DNA of 35,583 bases from positions 1-35,583 of the forward strand of contig CADCKR010000026.1 in the NCBI GenBank assembly GCA_902802105.1, in the 5' to 3' direction. The notes under the pieces are model-generated. The model ran no database searches. It was not told the origin of the DNA and saw nothing but the letters and a program-made list of their open reading frames with translations. This document shows positions 27,228 through 34,697 of this stretch, one piece after another. A program made the position numbers and the translations under genes. The DNA is from an uncultured Ruminococcus sp. GTDB lineage: Bacteria > Bacillota > Clostridia > Oscillospirales > Acutalibacteraceae. Within the stretch, counting starts at the first letter, position 1. Each line of letters begins with the position of its first letter.

Positions 27228-29674
27228 GCAGCAGAAGAAAAACAGCAAGCGGAATAAAAGCCACAGCGTTGTCATGCGTGGCAGTATTGCTTATGGTAAT
27301 GCTCACGATCGCCTCATCATCACTGTCGGTAAGAGCTTATGAAAAGGTGCTCAGCTTCAGCGATAAATGGAACGTAGAATTTACCATAACCTTTAAGGAT
27401 AAGGAACCCACAGTAAGCATCAAGTCGCCCGATAAGACCTACAGCAAGGATAAGGATTATGACAAGGTAGAGCGAAAGGATAAGGAGCTTCACCTGTTTA
27501 TCCGTGATGCGAAGCCCGGCGAATGGAAGGTAAACGCAAGCGCGGATGTAAATGTAAAAACAAGCAAATGGGAAATCGAAACAAGCGCAGAGAATTCAGA
27601 GCCGGAAGCTTCTCAGACAGAGAATTCCAAGAACGAAAACTCAAAAACAGAGAATTCAAAAACCGAAAACTCCAAGACAGAGAACTCCAAGACGGAAAAT
27701 TCAAAGACAGAGAACTCCAAGACCGAAAATTCCAAGGTCGAAACAAAGCCTGCGCATGAATCGCTTTCAGTAGCATCATTTACGTTTGAACAGCCCAAAA
27801 ACGACAGAGTAAAGCTCAAGGCTGACGTAAAGAACAAGACCGAGATATCCTACAAATGGACGGTCAGCGCATACTCTGCAAACAGCATCACCGGAACAGA
27901 GCTTTCTGTTCCGATGATAGACTCCATACGCAGCACACGTGAGCCATCCGAAGCTGAGGTCGATATCAGCAATCTTCCTGACGGCGAATGGGGCTTCATT
28001 ATGACTGCTGAGGCTGAATTCGATGACGGATATATTTCCAAAGCAGAAGCTCTCACCGAAAAGACCTTTAAGGTATCAGGCAAAACAAATGCCGGTGATC
28101 CCGCAAATATCAGGACGTCGGCTGATCTTACCAATCACATCATGGCTGTCGATTGGAGCAAGGTCGAGGATAATTATGATTCGATGCTTGTTTCCGTCAT
28201 AGACAAAAACGGCAAGCTTCTTGTCTATGATACCCTGAGACGATATGATGCAACAAGCACAGACTTCATAGCAAATGATGATGTAACAGTCCGCCTTCTG
28301 CCGATGAGAAACAGCAGCTTCGTGACGGTATACAAATTTGATCTCAGCTATGCGCCGAGTGTAAGCGTTACCATTGACACACCCGAGGTTACGGGCGACC
28401 TTATGGTACAGATATCATATAAGGCAGATAATACCACTGTTCCTGCTACTGTAACGCTCAACGGAAAGATCAGCAATTATAACCTCAGCGGAACAGGCAC
28501 AATGTCGCTTCCGCTGGAGCCGATGAGCAGCAACAGCGTTTCTGTCACTTACTTTGTAAATGACAAAGAGCAGTACACCGTGACCAAGACCATAAGCGTA
28601 CAGAGCGAGCCTGCAACAATAGAATTTTACGGAATGACAGACAAGCTTGTTACATCTGCTGATAAAATAACCATCGTCGGCAAAACTCAGCCGGGAGTAA
28701 AGCTCAGAATGGACGATACCGATGTTGTGGTCGATGAAAACGGTGAATTTACTGCCGAGACCGCTTTGCAGAACGGCGAGAACGACGTATCGTTTGATAT
28801 CGAAAATCCGTATGGTATCCACGCTTCAAGAACGATAAGGGTGATCCGTACATCACAGGGCGGTTCGGCCGCAGATGCCGTAAACAACAGTGAGATACCT
28901 GTATGGCTCCAGCTTGTGTTCGGCCTGTTGGTAACACTTCTTTGCCTTGCGGCTATTATTGTATCAATAATGCTTATCCGCAGAAAGAAGCCTGGCACAT
29001 TCGGCAAGGTGCTTATTATAGCTAAGATGTTCCTGCTGCTGTGCATAGTGCTCTTTATCGGAGCCGGCGTTTATTGCCTGATCGAAAGCTTCGTTGTTTC
29101 GGGCAGTATTTCCGGCGGAAGCCTTATTGACAGACTTGAAGTCAACGACTATGACGGACTTGACACTGTTCTTCAGATAAGGAATGCATGGCTTAGCAGA
29201 ATGATACTGTTCTTTGTTCTTGGCGGAATATGCATTATCCTGTTTGTTTTGTCGATAGTGTTCAACAAGAAGCTTTTAAAGCTCAGCCAGAGACCAAAAA
29301 AGGTAAAGGCTCCCAAGCCGCCAAAGCCGCCGAAGGCTCCAAAAGCGCCCAAGGCTCCTCGTCAGTCATGGGTTTTAGCTGATCCGTCAATGGTTCCGCA
29401 GGACGGACAGCCTGTTCCTCAGTACCCGCAGGACGGACAGCCTGTTCCTCAGTACCCGCAGGACGGACAGCCGGTTCCTCAGTACCCGCAGGACGGACAG
29501 CCGGTTCCTCAGTACCCGCAGAGCGGACAGCCGGTTCCTCAGTACCCGCAGAGCGGACAGCCTGTTCCTCAGTACCCGCAGAGCGGACAGCCTGTTCCTC
29601 AGTACCCGCAGAACGGACAGATGCCTGTACAGGCTCCCGGAGTTCAGAACCCTCAGAATCCTCCGCAGGGTTGA
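27224..29674 (+). CDS. Multi-span surface protein with TENSK and proline-rich repeats, VWA partner
   Basis: The function is unknown. The 816-residue protein has an N-terminal signal or anchor helix (about 12-36, possible cleavage after SVRA). Outside lies a beta domain, eight 5-residue TENSK-type repeats (132-171), and several beta-sandwich-like segments up to about 555; the last, around FYGMTDKLVTSADKITIVGKT, looks bacterial Ig-like. Three membrane helices follow (about 560-584, 596-620, 660-684). The cytoplasmic tail is basic and proline-rich (KAPKPPKPPKAP), then seven 10-residue repeats of (D/S)GQPVPQYPQ at 727-796. The start overlaps the VWA stop by four bases, showing translational coupling. 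The layout links an outer domain with an inner Pro-rich tail, so signalling or anchoring across the membrane is possible; this is inference. Confidence 0.78.
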   Translation: MSSRRKTASGIKATALSCVAVLLMVMLTIASSSLSVRAYEKVLSFSDKWNVEFTITFKDKEPTVSIKSPDKTYSKDKDYDKVERKDKELHLFIRDAKPGEWKVNASADVNVKTSKWEIETSAENSEPEASQTENSKNENSKTENSKTENSKTENSKTENSKTENSKTENSKVETKPAHESLSVASFTFEQPKNDRVKLKADVKNKTEISYKWTVSAYSANSITGTELSVPMIDSIRSTREPSEAEVDISNLPDGEWGFIMTAEAEFDDGYISKAEALTEKTFKVSGKTNAGDPANIRTSADLTNHIMAVDWSKVEDNYDSMLVSVIDKNGKLLVYDTLRRYDATSTDFIANDDVTVRLLPMRNSSFVTVYKFDLSYAPSVSVTIDTPEVTGDLMVQISYKADNTTVPATVTLNGKISNYNLSGTGTMSLPLEPMSSNSVSVTYFVNDKEQYTVTKTISVQSEPATIEFYGMTDKLVTSADKITIVGKTQPGVKLRMDDTDVVVDENGEFTAETALQNGENDVSFDIENPYGIHASRTIRVIRTSQGGSAADAVNNSEIPVWLQLVFGLLVTLLCLAAIIVSIMLIRRKKPGTFGKVLIIAKMFLLLCIVLFIGAGVYCLIESFVVSGSISGGSLIDRLEVNDYDGLDTVLQIRNAWLSRMILFFVLGGICIILFVLSIVFNKKLLKLSQRPKKVKAPKPPKPPKAPKAPKAPRQSWVLADPSMVPQDGQPVPQYPQDGQPVPQYPQDGQPVPQYPQDGQPVPQYPQSGQPVPQYPQSGQPVPQYPQSGQPVPQYPQNGQMPVQAPGVQNPQNPPQG
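27617..27736 (+). repeat. Eight 15-bp units encoding TENSK
   Basis: Seven copies of TENSK and one NENSK lie in tandem inside the VWA partner gene. Codons alternate (ACA GAG then ACC/ACG GAA) in the last six units, suggesting that a 30-base double unit was duplicated. All unit lengths are multiples of three. Confidence 0.92.
29402..29611 (+). repeat. Seven 30-bp units encoding (D/S)GQPVPQYPQ
   Basis: The units are almost identical at DNA level: the first codon is GAC in units 1-4 and AGC in units 5-7, and the fourth codon is CCT or CCG. An eighth, diverged unit (NGQMPVQAPG) follows. The repeats are contiguous without spacers, so this is not a CRISPR array. Confidence 0.95.
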
Positions 29675-29699
29675 TCTGCGGCAATAAATAATAATTTTC

Positions 29700-29735
29700 A
29701 AGACCTGATTTCTTGCGAGATCGGGTCTTGTTTTA
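29700..29735 (+). terminator. Rho-independent terminator of the VWA operon
   Basis: AAGACCTGAT (29700-29709) pairs with ATCGGGTCTT (29720-29729), 10 base pairs with one G-U, followed by GTTTTAT. It lies 25 bases after the stop. Confidence 0.9.
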
Positions 29736-29767
29736 TAGATAATTTACAAAAAATTGGTTTTTGTTTA

Positions 29768-29796
29768 TTGAAAATTATCTGCCGCTGTGTTATTAT
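29768..29796 (+). promoter_or_regulatory. Promoter P1 of the cyclophilin operon
   Basis: TTGAAA (29768-29773), a 17-base spacer and TATTAT (29791-29796) with TG at 29788-29789 (extended -10). The start near 29803 would put the repeated leader motif at the very 5' end of the RNA. Confidence 0.7.
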
Positions 29797-29804
29797 TATA
29801 AAAA

Positions 29805-29841
29805 TTATAAAATTAAAATCCCGACTTGCACACGGGTCATA
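29805..29841 (+). promoter_or_regulatory. Repeated leader motif, copy 2
   Basis: The same order as copy 1: TTATAAAAT, AAAATCCCGA, a loop with TTGCA, then CGGGTCATA. CCCG pairs perfectly with CGGG. Loop bases differ from copy 1 at several positions while the pairing is kept. It lies about 105 bases before the cyclophilin ATG. Confidence 0.55.
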
Positions 29842-29908
29842 AAACAGCCGCAATTATGCACAGTAAACCGATGAAAAACATCAAAATGACATTTACAATA
29901 TTCCAAAA

Positions 29909-29917
29909 TGTTATACT
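29909..29917 (+). promoter_or_regulatory. Possible second promoter P2 (extended -10) of the cyclophilin operon
   Basis: TG-T-TATACT at 29909-29917 is a good extended -10, but no clear -35 stands at 16-18 bases. It would yield a leader of about 22 bases that lacks the repeated motif. Confidence 0.45.
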
Positions 29918-29945
29918 ATCATAGAATATGAAAGGAAAATCTGAT

Positions 29946-30764
29946 ATGCCAAGAAAAATCAAGAAAAAAGCAGTCAAGAAAGAAGTAAACTCCGGAAAGA
30001 TCATACTGATCACCACCGGAATTATCATGGGTATTATAGTATTATTGCTTATAATACTTGCTATCGTCCAGAATGCAGGCAAGAGCGGCGAATCCGAAAG
30101 CTCTGCAATACAGACGAGCACTACTACAGTCAGCACCGCAGAATCAAGCAATATTACAGAGCAGACTTCTGAGATCAGCTCTGTATCTGAGCAGCCCACA
30201 GAAGCAAGCACTCCCGATTTCCTTAAAGACGTTCAGATCGACGAAACAAAAGCATACTATGCTGATATAGATGTTAAGGATCTCGGCAAGATCACCGTTA
30301 AGCTTGAGCCGGACGCTGCTCCGATCACCGTCAAAAACTTTATTTATCTCGCAAACTCAGGCTTCTATGATGGTCTGACTTTCCATAGGATAATGAAGGG
30401 CTTTATGATGCAGGGCGGCTCTCCCAACGCTACCGGCATAGGCGGGTCAGAAAACAATATCTACGGAGAATTCAGCGAAAACGGCTTTGATAATCCGATA
30501 TCTCATTCAGCGGGCGTTATCTCAATGGCAAGAAACAGCTTTGATATGAACAGTGCAAGCTCACAGTTCTTTATTTGTCATACAGGCGATCACAAGAATG
30601 CACTTGACGGAAAATATGCCGCATTCGGTCAGGTAACTGAGGGTATGGACATTGTTGACAAGATATGCAATGATGCCAAGCCTACAGATGACAACGGTAC
30701 TATCCCTGCCGATCAGCAGCCGGTGATAAATTCTATAAGGATACGCACTGAGGCAAAAGCATAA
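29946..30764 (+). CDS. Membrane-anchored cyclophilin-type peptidyl-prolyl isomerase
   Basis: It catalyses cis-trans isomerisation at proline bonds, here outside the membrane, helping exported proteins fold. The 272-residue protein has a very basic N-terminus (PRKIKKKAVKK), one membrane helix (about 18-42), a Ser/Thr/Glu-rich linker (about 45-92) and a full cyclophilin domain (about 103-270). Catalytic and substrate residues are visible in FHRIMKGFMMQGG (147-159, R148), NSASSQFFICH and LDGKYAAFGQV. ATG 29946 is chosen because GAAAGGAAAA stands just before it; an upstream ATG at 29928 overlaps that site. It is first of five closely spaced genes for envelope functions. Confidence 0.93.
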   Translation: MPRKIKKKAVKKEVNSGKIILITTGIIMGIIVLLLIILAIVQNAGKSGESESSAIQTSTTTVSTAESSNITEQTSEISSVSEQPTEASTPDFLKDVQIDETKAYYADIDVKDLGKITVKLEPDAAPITVKNFIYLANSGFYDGLTFHRIMKGFMMQGGSPNATGIGGSENNIYGEFSENGFDNPISHSAGVISMARNSFDMNSASSQFFICHTGDHKNALDGKYAAFGQVTEGMDIVDKICNDAKPTDDNGTIPADQQPVINSIRIRTEAKA

Positions 30765-30816
30765 TGATGTTTGCCTGTATAGATATACATAAATTCTCGG
30801 AAAGGGGAGAGGGACT

Positions 30817-31614
30817 ATGCTGATGTTTCTCATAATATTCTGTATGGCTATGCTGATAAGCAGTATCGGCTTTAAAAAGTATATATGGTTTATTTCGATC
30901 GGATACGGCTTTTCGGTAGCTGCCATTGCTCTGACTGTTTTGTTTGTTTATCTCGGAACGGCTTCTGCAATGACTATAGCTGCCGCGATAATTCTTGCTG
31001 TTTACGGCGCGCGTCTCGGATGCTATCTGATTTACAGAGAGAGCAAAAGCAAAACGTATAATACCAAAATGAAGAAAGAGATAAAATCCGGCAAGGATAT
31101 GAAATTCGGCGTAAAATGCTGTATATGGGTATCGGCGGCCATTCTGTATGCCTGCCAGACCTGTCCTCTGCTTTTCAGGGCACAGAAGCCCTATGCGCCG
31201 GATGACGCCGTTTTTATAGTCGGAACCTCTGTAAGCCTGCTGGGATTTATTATTGAATATGTTGCCGATTATCAGAAATCGCGGGCAAAGAGAAAGAACC
31301 CCGGAAAATTCGTTGATACCGGTTTGTACAGGATCGTAAGGTGTCCTAATTATTTTGGTGAGGTGCTGATCTGGACAGGTATTTTTATCGGCGGCATAAT
31401 GATATATTCAGGCGCTCTTGAATGGATCGCGGCTATACTTGGCTATCTCGGCATTATTTACGTAATGTTCAGCGGTGCAAGGCGGCTTGAGGAACGTCAG
31501 AACCGCACCTACGGAAGCGACCCCGAATACCAGGCATATTACAAAAAAACACCGATCCTTATCCCGCTTATTCCGCTGTACAGCGTAGTAAACTGGAAAT
31601 GGCTCGTTGCATGA
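30817..31614 (+). CDS. DUF1295 / steroid 5-alpha-reductase-like membrane protein
   Basis: The 265-residue integral membrane protein has about six to seven helices. The C-terminal signature GLYRIVRCPNYFGEVLIWTG (from residue 169) is typical of DUF1295, related to steroid 5-alpha reductases and isoprenylcysteine methyltransferases that use lipid-like substrates and NADPH or S-adenosylmethionine. Neither reaction is shown here. GGGGAGAGG precedes the ATG. It starts 52 bases after the cyclophilin gene and stops 12 bases before the rhodanese start, so it belongs to the same operon. Confidence 0.85.
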   Translation: MLMFLIIFCMAMLISSIGFKKYIWFISIGYGFSVAAIALTVLFVYLGTASAMTIAAAIILAVYGARLGCYLIYRESKSKTYNTKMKKEIKSGKDMKFGVKCCIWVSAAILYACQTCPLLFRAQKPYAPDDAVFIVGTSVSLLGFIIEYVADYQKSRAKRKNPGKFVDTGLYRIVRCPNYFGEVLIWTGIFIGGIMIYSGALEWIAAILGYLGIIYVMFSGARRLEERQNRTYGSDPEYQAYYKKTPILIPLIPLYSVVNWKWLVA

Positions 31615-31626
31615 GGAAGTATATTG

Positions 31627-32091
31627 ATGAAAAAAATAATTGTTGCATCTGCAGCGCTGATGCTGCTTTTGTGCGGATGCTCAGGCGGCAGCGAAGGCGA
31701 AGTCAGTGTTTTGTCACAGCAGCCCTCAGAAAGCTCGGTTCAGGAATCTGCCGCGCCCGGACTGAATTATAAGCAGATATCACAATCCGAAGCTATGAAG
31801 ATCATGGAAGAGCAAACCGGATATATCATACTTGATGTAAGAACATTGGATGAATTTGCACAGGGGCACATTCCCGGAGCGATATGTGTCCCTAATGAAA
31901 ATATCGGTACTTCCGATGTGCCTCAGCTGAGAGATAGATCGCAGATGATACTTGTTTATTGCAGAAGCGGAAGAAGAAGCAAGGAAGCAGCCAAAAAGCT
32001 TGCCGATATCGGCTATACGAATGTTCTTGAATTCGGCGGTATAAATGATTGGCAGGGAAAGATCATTACAGGCTATATAGACGATCAGTGA
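31627..32091 (+). CDS. Rhodanese-domain lipoprotein
   Basis: The 154-residue exported protein has a lipobox (LCGC, modified cysteine probably C18), a Ser/Glu-rich spacer to about residue 45, and one rhodanese domain: YIILDVRTLDEFAQGHIPGA (66-85) and the active-site loop CRSGRRS with catalytic C112. The loop length fits sulfurtransferases rather than phosphatases. A role in handling sulfane sulfur or thiols outside the membrane is inferred. The start ATG 31627 has GAGGAAG, which overlaps the upstream stop; an in-frame TTG lies just before it. Confidence 0.9.
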   Translation: MKKIIVASAALMLLLCGCSGGSEGEVSVLSQQPSESSVQESAAPGLNYKQISQSEAMKIMEEQTGYIILDVRTLDEFAQGHIPGAICVPNENIGTSDVPQLRDRSQMILVYCRSGRRSKEAAKKLADIGYTNVLEFGGINDWQGKIITGYIDDQ

Positions 32092-32123
32092 CAGTCTGAT
32101 GCGGCCGATACGAGGTGCGTTAA

Positions 32124-32675
32124 TTGAAAACAAAGCTTAAAAAAATATTCAGCATAATTTCTACAGTACTGGTAGTCATAATAATACTGTTTGCTCTTAT
32201 GCTCGGACTTTCAAGGCTTCTGGGTTACAGAGTTTTCAGCGTGATATCCGGCAGTATGTCTCCGACATATAACGTAGGGGATATGATATATGTAAAAAGT
32301 GTTTCACCGCTCGATATCCATGCCGGGGATCCTATTACATTCATGGTCAATGAAAGCAAGGTGATAGTTACTCACAGAGTTGTTGAGGTAGACAAGGAGA
32401 ACCGGCATTTCTATACAAAGGGTGATGCCAATTCCGTGCCCGATGATTTTCCGGTTCTTTTTGATAATGTGATCGGTGTGCCTCAGTTCAGCATACCTAA
32501 GCTTGGCTATGTGTCCGACTTTATTCAGAATCCGCCGGGATTGTATATCACGATCGGAATATGCGCTGCTTTGTTTATTATTGTTTTTATTCCCGATCTT
32601 TTCAGACGCAGGGAAAATGATGACACCGAAGACGAAAAGACAAAAGAAGAAAACGACACAGGATCATCCGGATAA
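32124..32675 (+). CDS. Signal peptidase I, ER/SipW type
   Basis: It cleaves signal peptides of exported proteins. The 183-residue protein has a membrane helix at about 10-30, the catalytic serine S44 in SGSMSPTYNVGD, and histidine H84 in THRVVEV where bacterial-type enzymes have lysine. The motif GDANSVPDDFP follows, and a second helix lies at about 139-160. Ser-His rather than Ser-Lys places it with SipW, archaeal and ER signal peptidases. In Bacillus such enzymes process matrix or surface proteins; whether this one serves the VWA, lysozyme or sortase substrates nearby is a guess. The start is TTG 32124 with GAGGTG six bases upstream. The tail is acidic and cytoplasmic. Confidence 0.9.
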   Translation: MKTKLKKIFSIISTVLVVIIILFALMLGLSRLLGYRVFSVISGSMSPTYNVGDMIYVKSVSPLDIHAGDPITFMVNESKVIVTHRVVEVDKENRHFYTKGDANSVPDDFPVLFDNVIGVPQFSIPKLGYVSDFIQNPPGLYITIGICAALFIIVFIPDLFRRRENDDTEDEKTKEENDTGSSG

Positions 32676-32709
32676 TGCTTTGTTTTACACAAAGAGAAAG
32701 AGGTTTATT

Positions 32710-32928
32710 ATGGTAAGTATCAGACTTATACAAAAGCTTTACGGCAGTAATACCTGCCGACAGTGCGTAAACAAAACATACAGTATGCATCTGCTTCACA
32801 CTGACTGTCGCTATGGCCTGATATACCCAAAGAAATGTCCATGCTGCGGAGATGTCAAGAACATTGTCACAGGCTTTAATCTCAGCGGATATATTAAATC
32901 GCTTTTCAAAAAAGGTAAACACATATAG
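32710..32928 (+). CDS. Small cysteine-rich (CxxC) basic protein
   Basis: I do not recognise this 72-residue protein. It has six cysteines (C16-x-x-C19, C33, C43-P-C45-C46) and a basic C-terminus (KSLFKKGKHI), suggesting a small zinc-binding fold. The ATG at 32710 has AGAGG about eight bases upstream. The frame is open further upstream, into signal peptidase, but that part has no coding look. It is the last gene of the cyclophilin-signal peptidase operon, 34 bases after the signal peptidase stop and just before a strong terminator. Confidence 0.6.
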   Translation: MVSIRLIQKLYGSNTCRQCVNKTYSMHLLHTDCRYGLIYPKKCPCCGDVKNIVTGFNLSGYIKSLFKKGKHI

Positions 32929-32942
32929 CTTAATAGCTTATT

Positions 32943-32986
32943 AAAAAAGACCTTCTTACCCGAAATGAATAAGAAGGTCTTTTTTT
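32943..32986. terminator. Bidirectional terminator between converging operons
   Basis: AAAAAAGACCTTCTTA (32943-32958) and TAAGAAGGTCTTTTTT (32970-32985) form a 16-base-pair stem with an 11-base loop. It has T-tracts in both directions and serves both the + strand operon and the - strand sortase operon. The - strand stop codon (32985-32987) overlaps its edge. Confidence 0.93.
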
Positions 32987-33914
32987 ATCTGTTTATTGCG
33001 TGCTTGTAATGCTTTATATAAAGCACCAGCGTAACGATCGAAGCCGCCATAAGAACTCCTGCCCATATATAAAAGCTTGAAAACATATTATTGAAATAAT
33101 TTACAAACAGATTATATATTGATCGGGTGTTCAGATTGATCTTCCTGACAATATCCATGATAAACAAGACGGTAGGAAGGATCAATACGGTCAGCAATCC
33201 GCCGCAGCAGCTGATGAATAAATACTTGTATCTGCGGTGCTTGTATTTGTTCGCAAAGAAAATAACTGCAATAATTATTGCGGCAAAAACAGCTAATGAC
33301 ACTGTAGTGATATTAAGTATCGTTCTGGCTTTATATATATAATTTGCAATAGTCGAGAAGAAGGGGATGGTGATCTGCGTTACATAAATTTCCGCAGCCT
33401 CATTAACGAAATAACTTATGTTAGCCCGTGACTCATCGGCCACCTTTAAGTTGTTGTCGTTGATATATACATCAATAGCCGCATAGAGATCCTGCTTGAA
33501 TGAGATAGTATCTACAAGCGTTTTATCTCCTGAATAAAAAGACGATACATATTTTTCAACAGCGCCCTGAATATCACAGCTTTTAACGAAGCTGTCGGCA
33601 AATTCCTTGTCAAAGCCGCTTGCGTCAACGAGGTTTTCCATCTGACTCTGCAGCTCGGATCTTACCATATCGTAATATCCGTTGGATCTCATTATGTTTA
33701 GAATATAATCCTTAGAGAATACGGTAGTGTAAAGAACAGCGCATACTGAAAGCAGGAAAAGAGCAAAAGCAAGAAAGAAGGAAAGAACACTGAAGAAAAA
33801 AGGTCTTAGCTTTGACTTATGCTTATGTCTGTGGCTATGCTCATGGCCGTGTTCGTGTTCTGTCTCAACATCACTGTTCAGGTCATTTTCGTATTCTTTT
33901 TCAGCTTCTGACAT
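32985..33914 (-). CDS. Four-helix membrane protein with histidine-rich N-terminus
   Basis: The function is unknown. The 309-residue protein starts with an acidic then histidine-rich cytoplasmic segment (HEHGHEHSHRHKHK at 20-33, seven His). A membrane helix follows (about 40-63), then an external helical domain of about 130 residues (64-198) and three more helices (199-221, 231-254, 279-300). The histidine cluster could bind Zn, Ni or Co. The start has GGGAGGAG, which overlaps the sortase stop region, and only 15 bases separate the two genes. It is thus probably translated with the sortase and may assist it, but no such partner family is known to me. Confidence 0.78.
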   Translation of the reverse strand: MSEAEKEYENDLNSDVETEHEHGHEHSHRHKHKSKLRPFFFSVLSFFLAFALFLLSVCAVLYTTVFSKDYILNIMRSNGYYDMVRSELQSQMENLVDASGFDKEFADSFVKSCDIQGAVEKYVSSFYSGDKTLVDTISFKQDLYAAIDVYINDNNLKVADESRANISYFVNEAAEIYVTQITIPFFSTIANYIYKARTILNITTVSLAVFAAIIIAVIFFANKYKHRRYKYLFISCCGGLLTVLILPTVLFIMDIVRKINLNTRSIYNLFVNYFNNMFSSFYIWAGVLMAASIVTLVLYIKHYKHAINR

Positions 33915-33929
33915 AAAGACTCTCCTCCC

Positions 33930-34697
33930 TTAGCTTTTTTTGTCTATGACCGGGCCTGATACAAACTTTGCATACACAAAATATCTGTTAGGAGTAAGTC
34001 CGAGTTCATCGAAAGGATAGCAGGTGTACATAATAAGGTTTTCCTTGTTTGCCTTCAGATCGTATGCGGTGCGGTCGGTATGATCCCTCACCTGCATATC
34101 GGTGATCTCATATTTGTAATTGCCGTAATTTGTCCTGATCTTGACTATCTGTCCCTTTTCCGCGTATTTCAGACCGTTGAAGTACGTGTTGTTATGTCCG
34201 GCTACAAGAATCGTTTTTCCGTATCCGGGAATAAAACTCCCATTATAGATGCCGACGCCGTACCTCAATGCGATATCGCTGTCACCGAAGAACAGCTTTG
34301 CGTGTATCTGACAGTCCTCAATTATAAGCTCACCGAACTGATTGTCGTATGAAGGGAACGTAAAGCTTGAAATGCTTACCGTTTCCTTTTCAGTCTTACT
34401 GGTTTCCTTTTCAGGCTTGCTTGCTTCCTGAGAGGACTGCTGCACTGTGCTTGTCTGCTGTGATGCCTCCGAAACGACCGATGATTCCTCGACCGGTACA
34501 AAAATATTCACATAGCTGTTTGAAAAATTTTTCTCGTGATCCGAGAAAAACAAACTTGCGGTAGACCTCAATGAAGCTGTAGAGGGAAGGATTATACCAA
34601 GGCAGGTCAAAAAGATCAATGCACAAAAAACGATGGGAAGAATAATAATATCCTTCCCAAATAATGATTTTTTGTGCGAACGATGCTTCTTATGCAT
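33930..34697 (-). CDS. Class D sortase
   Basis: Sortases are membrane cysteine transpeptidases that cut a C-terminal sorting motif and attach the protein to the wall. The 255-residue protein has a basic N-terminus, a membrane helix at about 16-38, a Ser/Thr/Glu-rich stalk (about 68-108) and a sortase barrel. Catalytic residues are visible: H168 in VAGHNNT, C226 in MYTCYPF and R238 in TPNRYFVYAKF. The TCYPF segment is typical of class D. The ATG at 34697 is chosen because GAGGAAA precedes it; it overlaps the stop of the upstream surface-protein gene by eight bases, so the pair is translationally coupled and the upstream product is the likely substrate. Confidence 0.92.
   Translation of the reverse strand: MHKKHRSHKKSLFGKDIIILPIVFCALIFLTCLGIILPSTASLRSTASLFFSDHEKNFSNSYVNIFVPVEESSVVSEASQQTSTVQQSSQEASKPEKETSKTEKETVSISSFTFPSYDNQFGELIIEDCQIHAKLFFGDSDIALRYGVGIYNGSFIPGYGKTILVAGHNNTYFNGLKYAEKGQIVKIRTNYGNYKYEITDMQVRDHTDRTAYDLKANKENLIMYTCYPFDELGLTPNRYFVYAKFVSGPVIDKKS

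Noticed and set aside
29402-29611. CRISPR-like array of 30-base repeats
   Set aside because: The units are directly joined without spacers, stay in frame and encode GQPVPQYPQ inside a membrane protein.
29283-29701. Repeat-containing open frames on the - strand
   Set aside because: They are mirror products of the in-gene 30-base tandem repeat; a repeat with a length divisible by three keeps several frames open.
32476-32709. Upstream extension of the small CxxC protein
   Set aside because: It runs through the signal peptidase gene in another frame, and a ribosome binding site marks the start at 32710.
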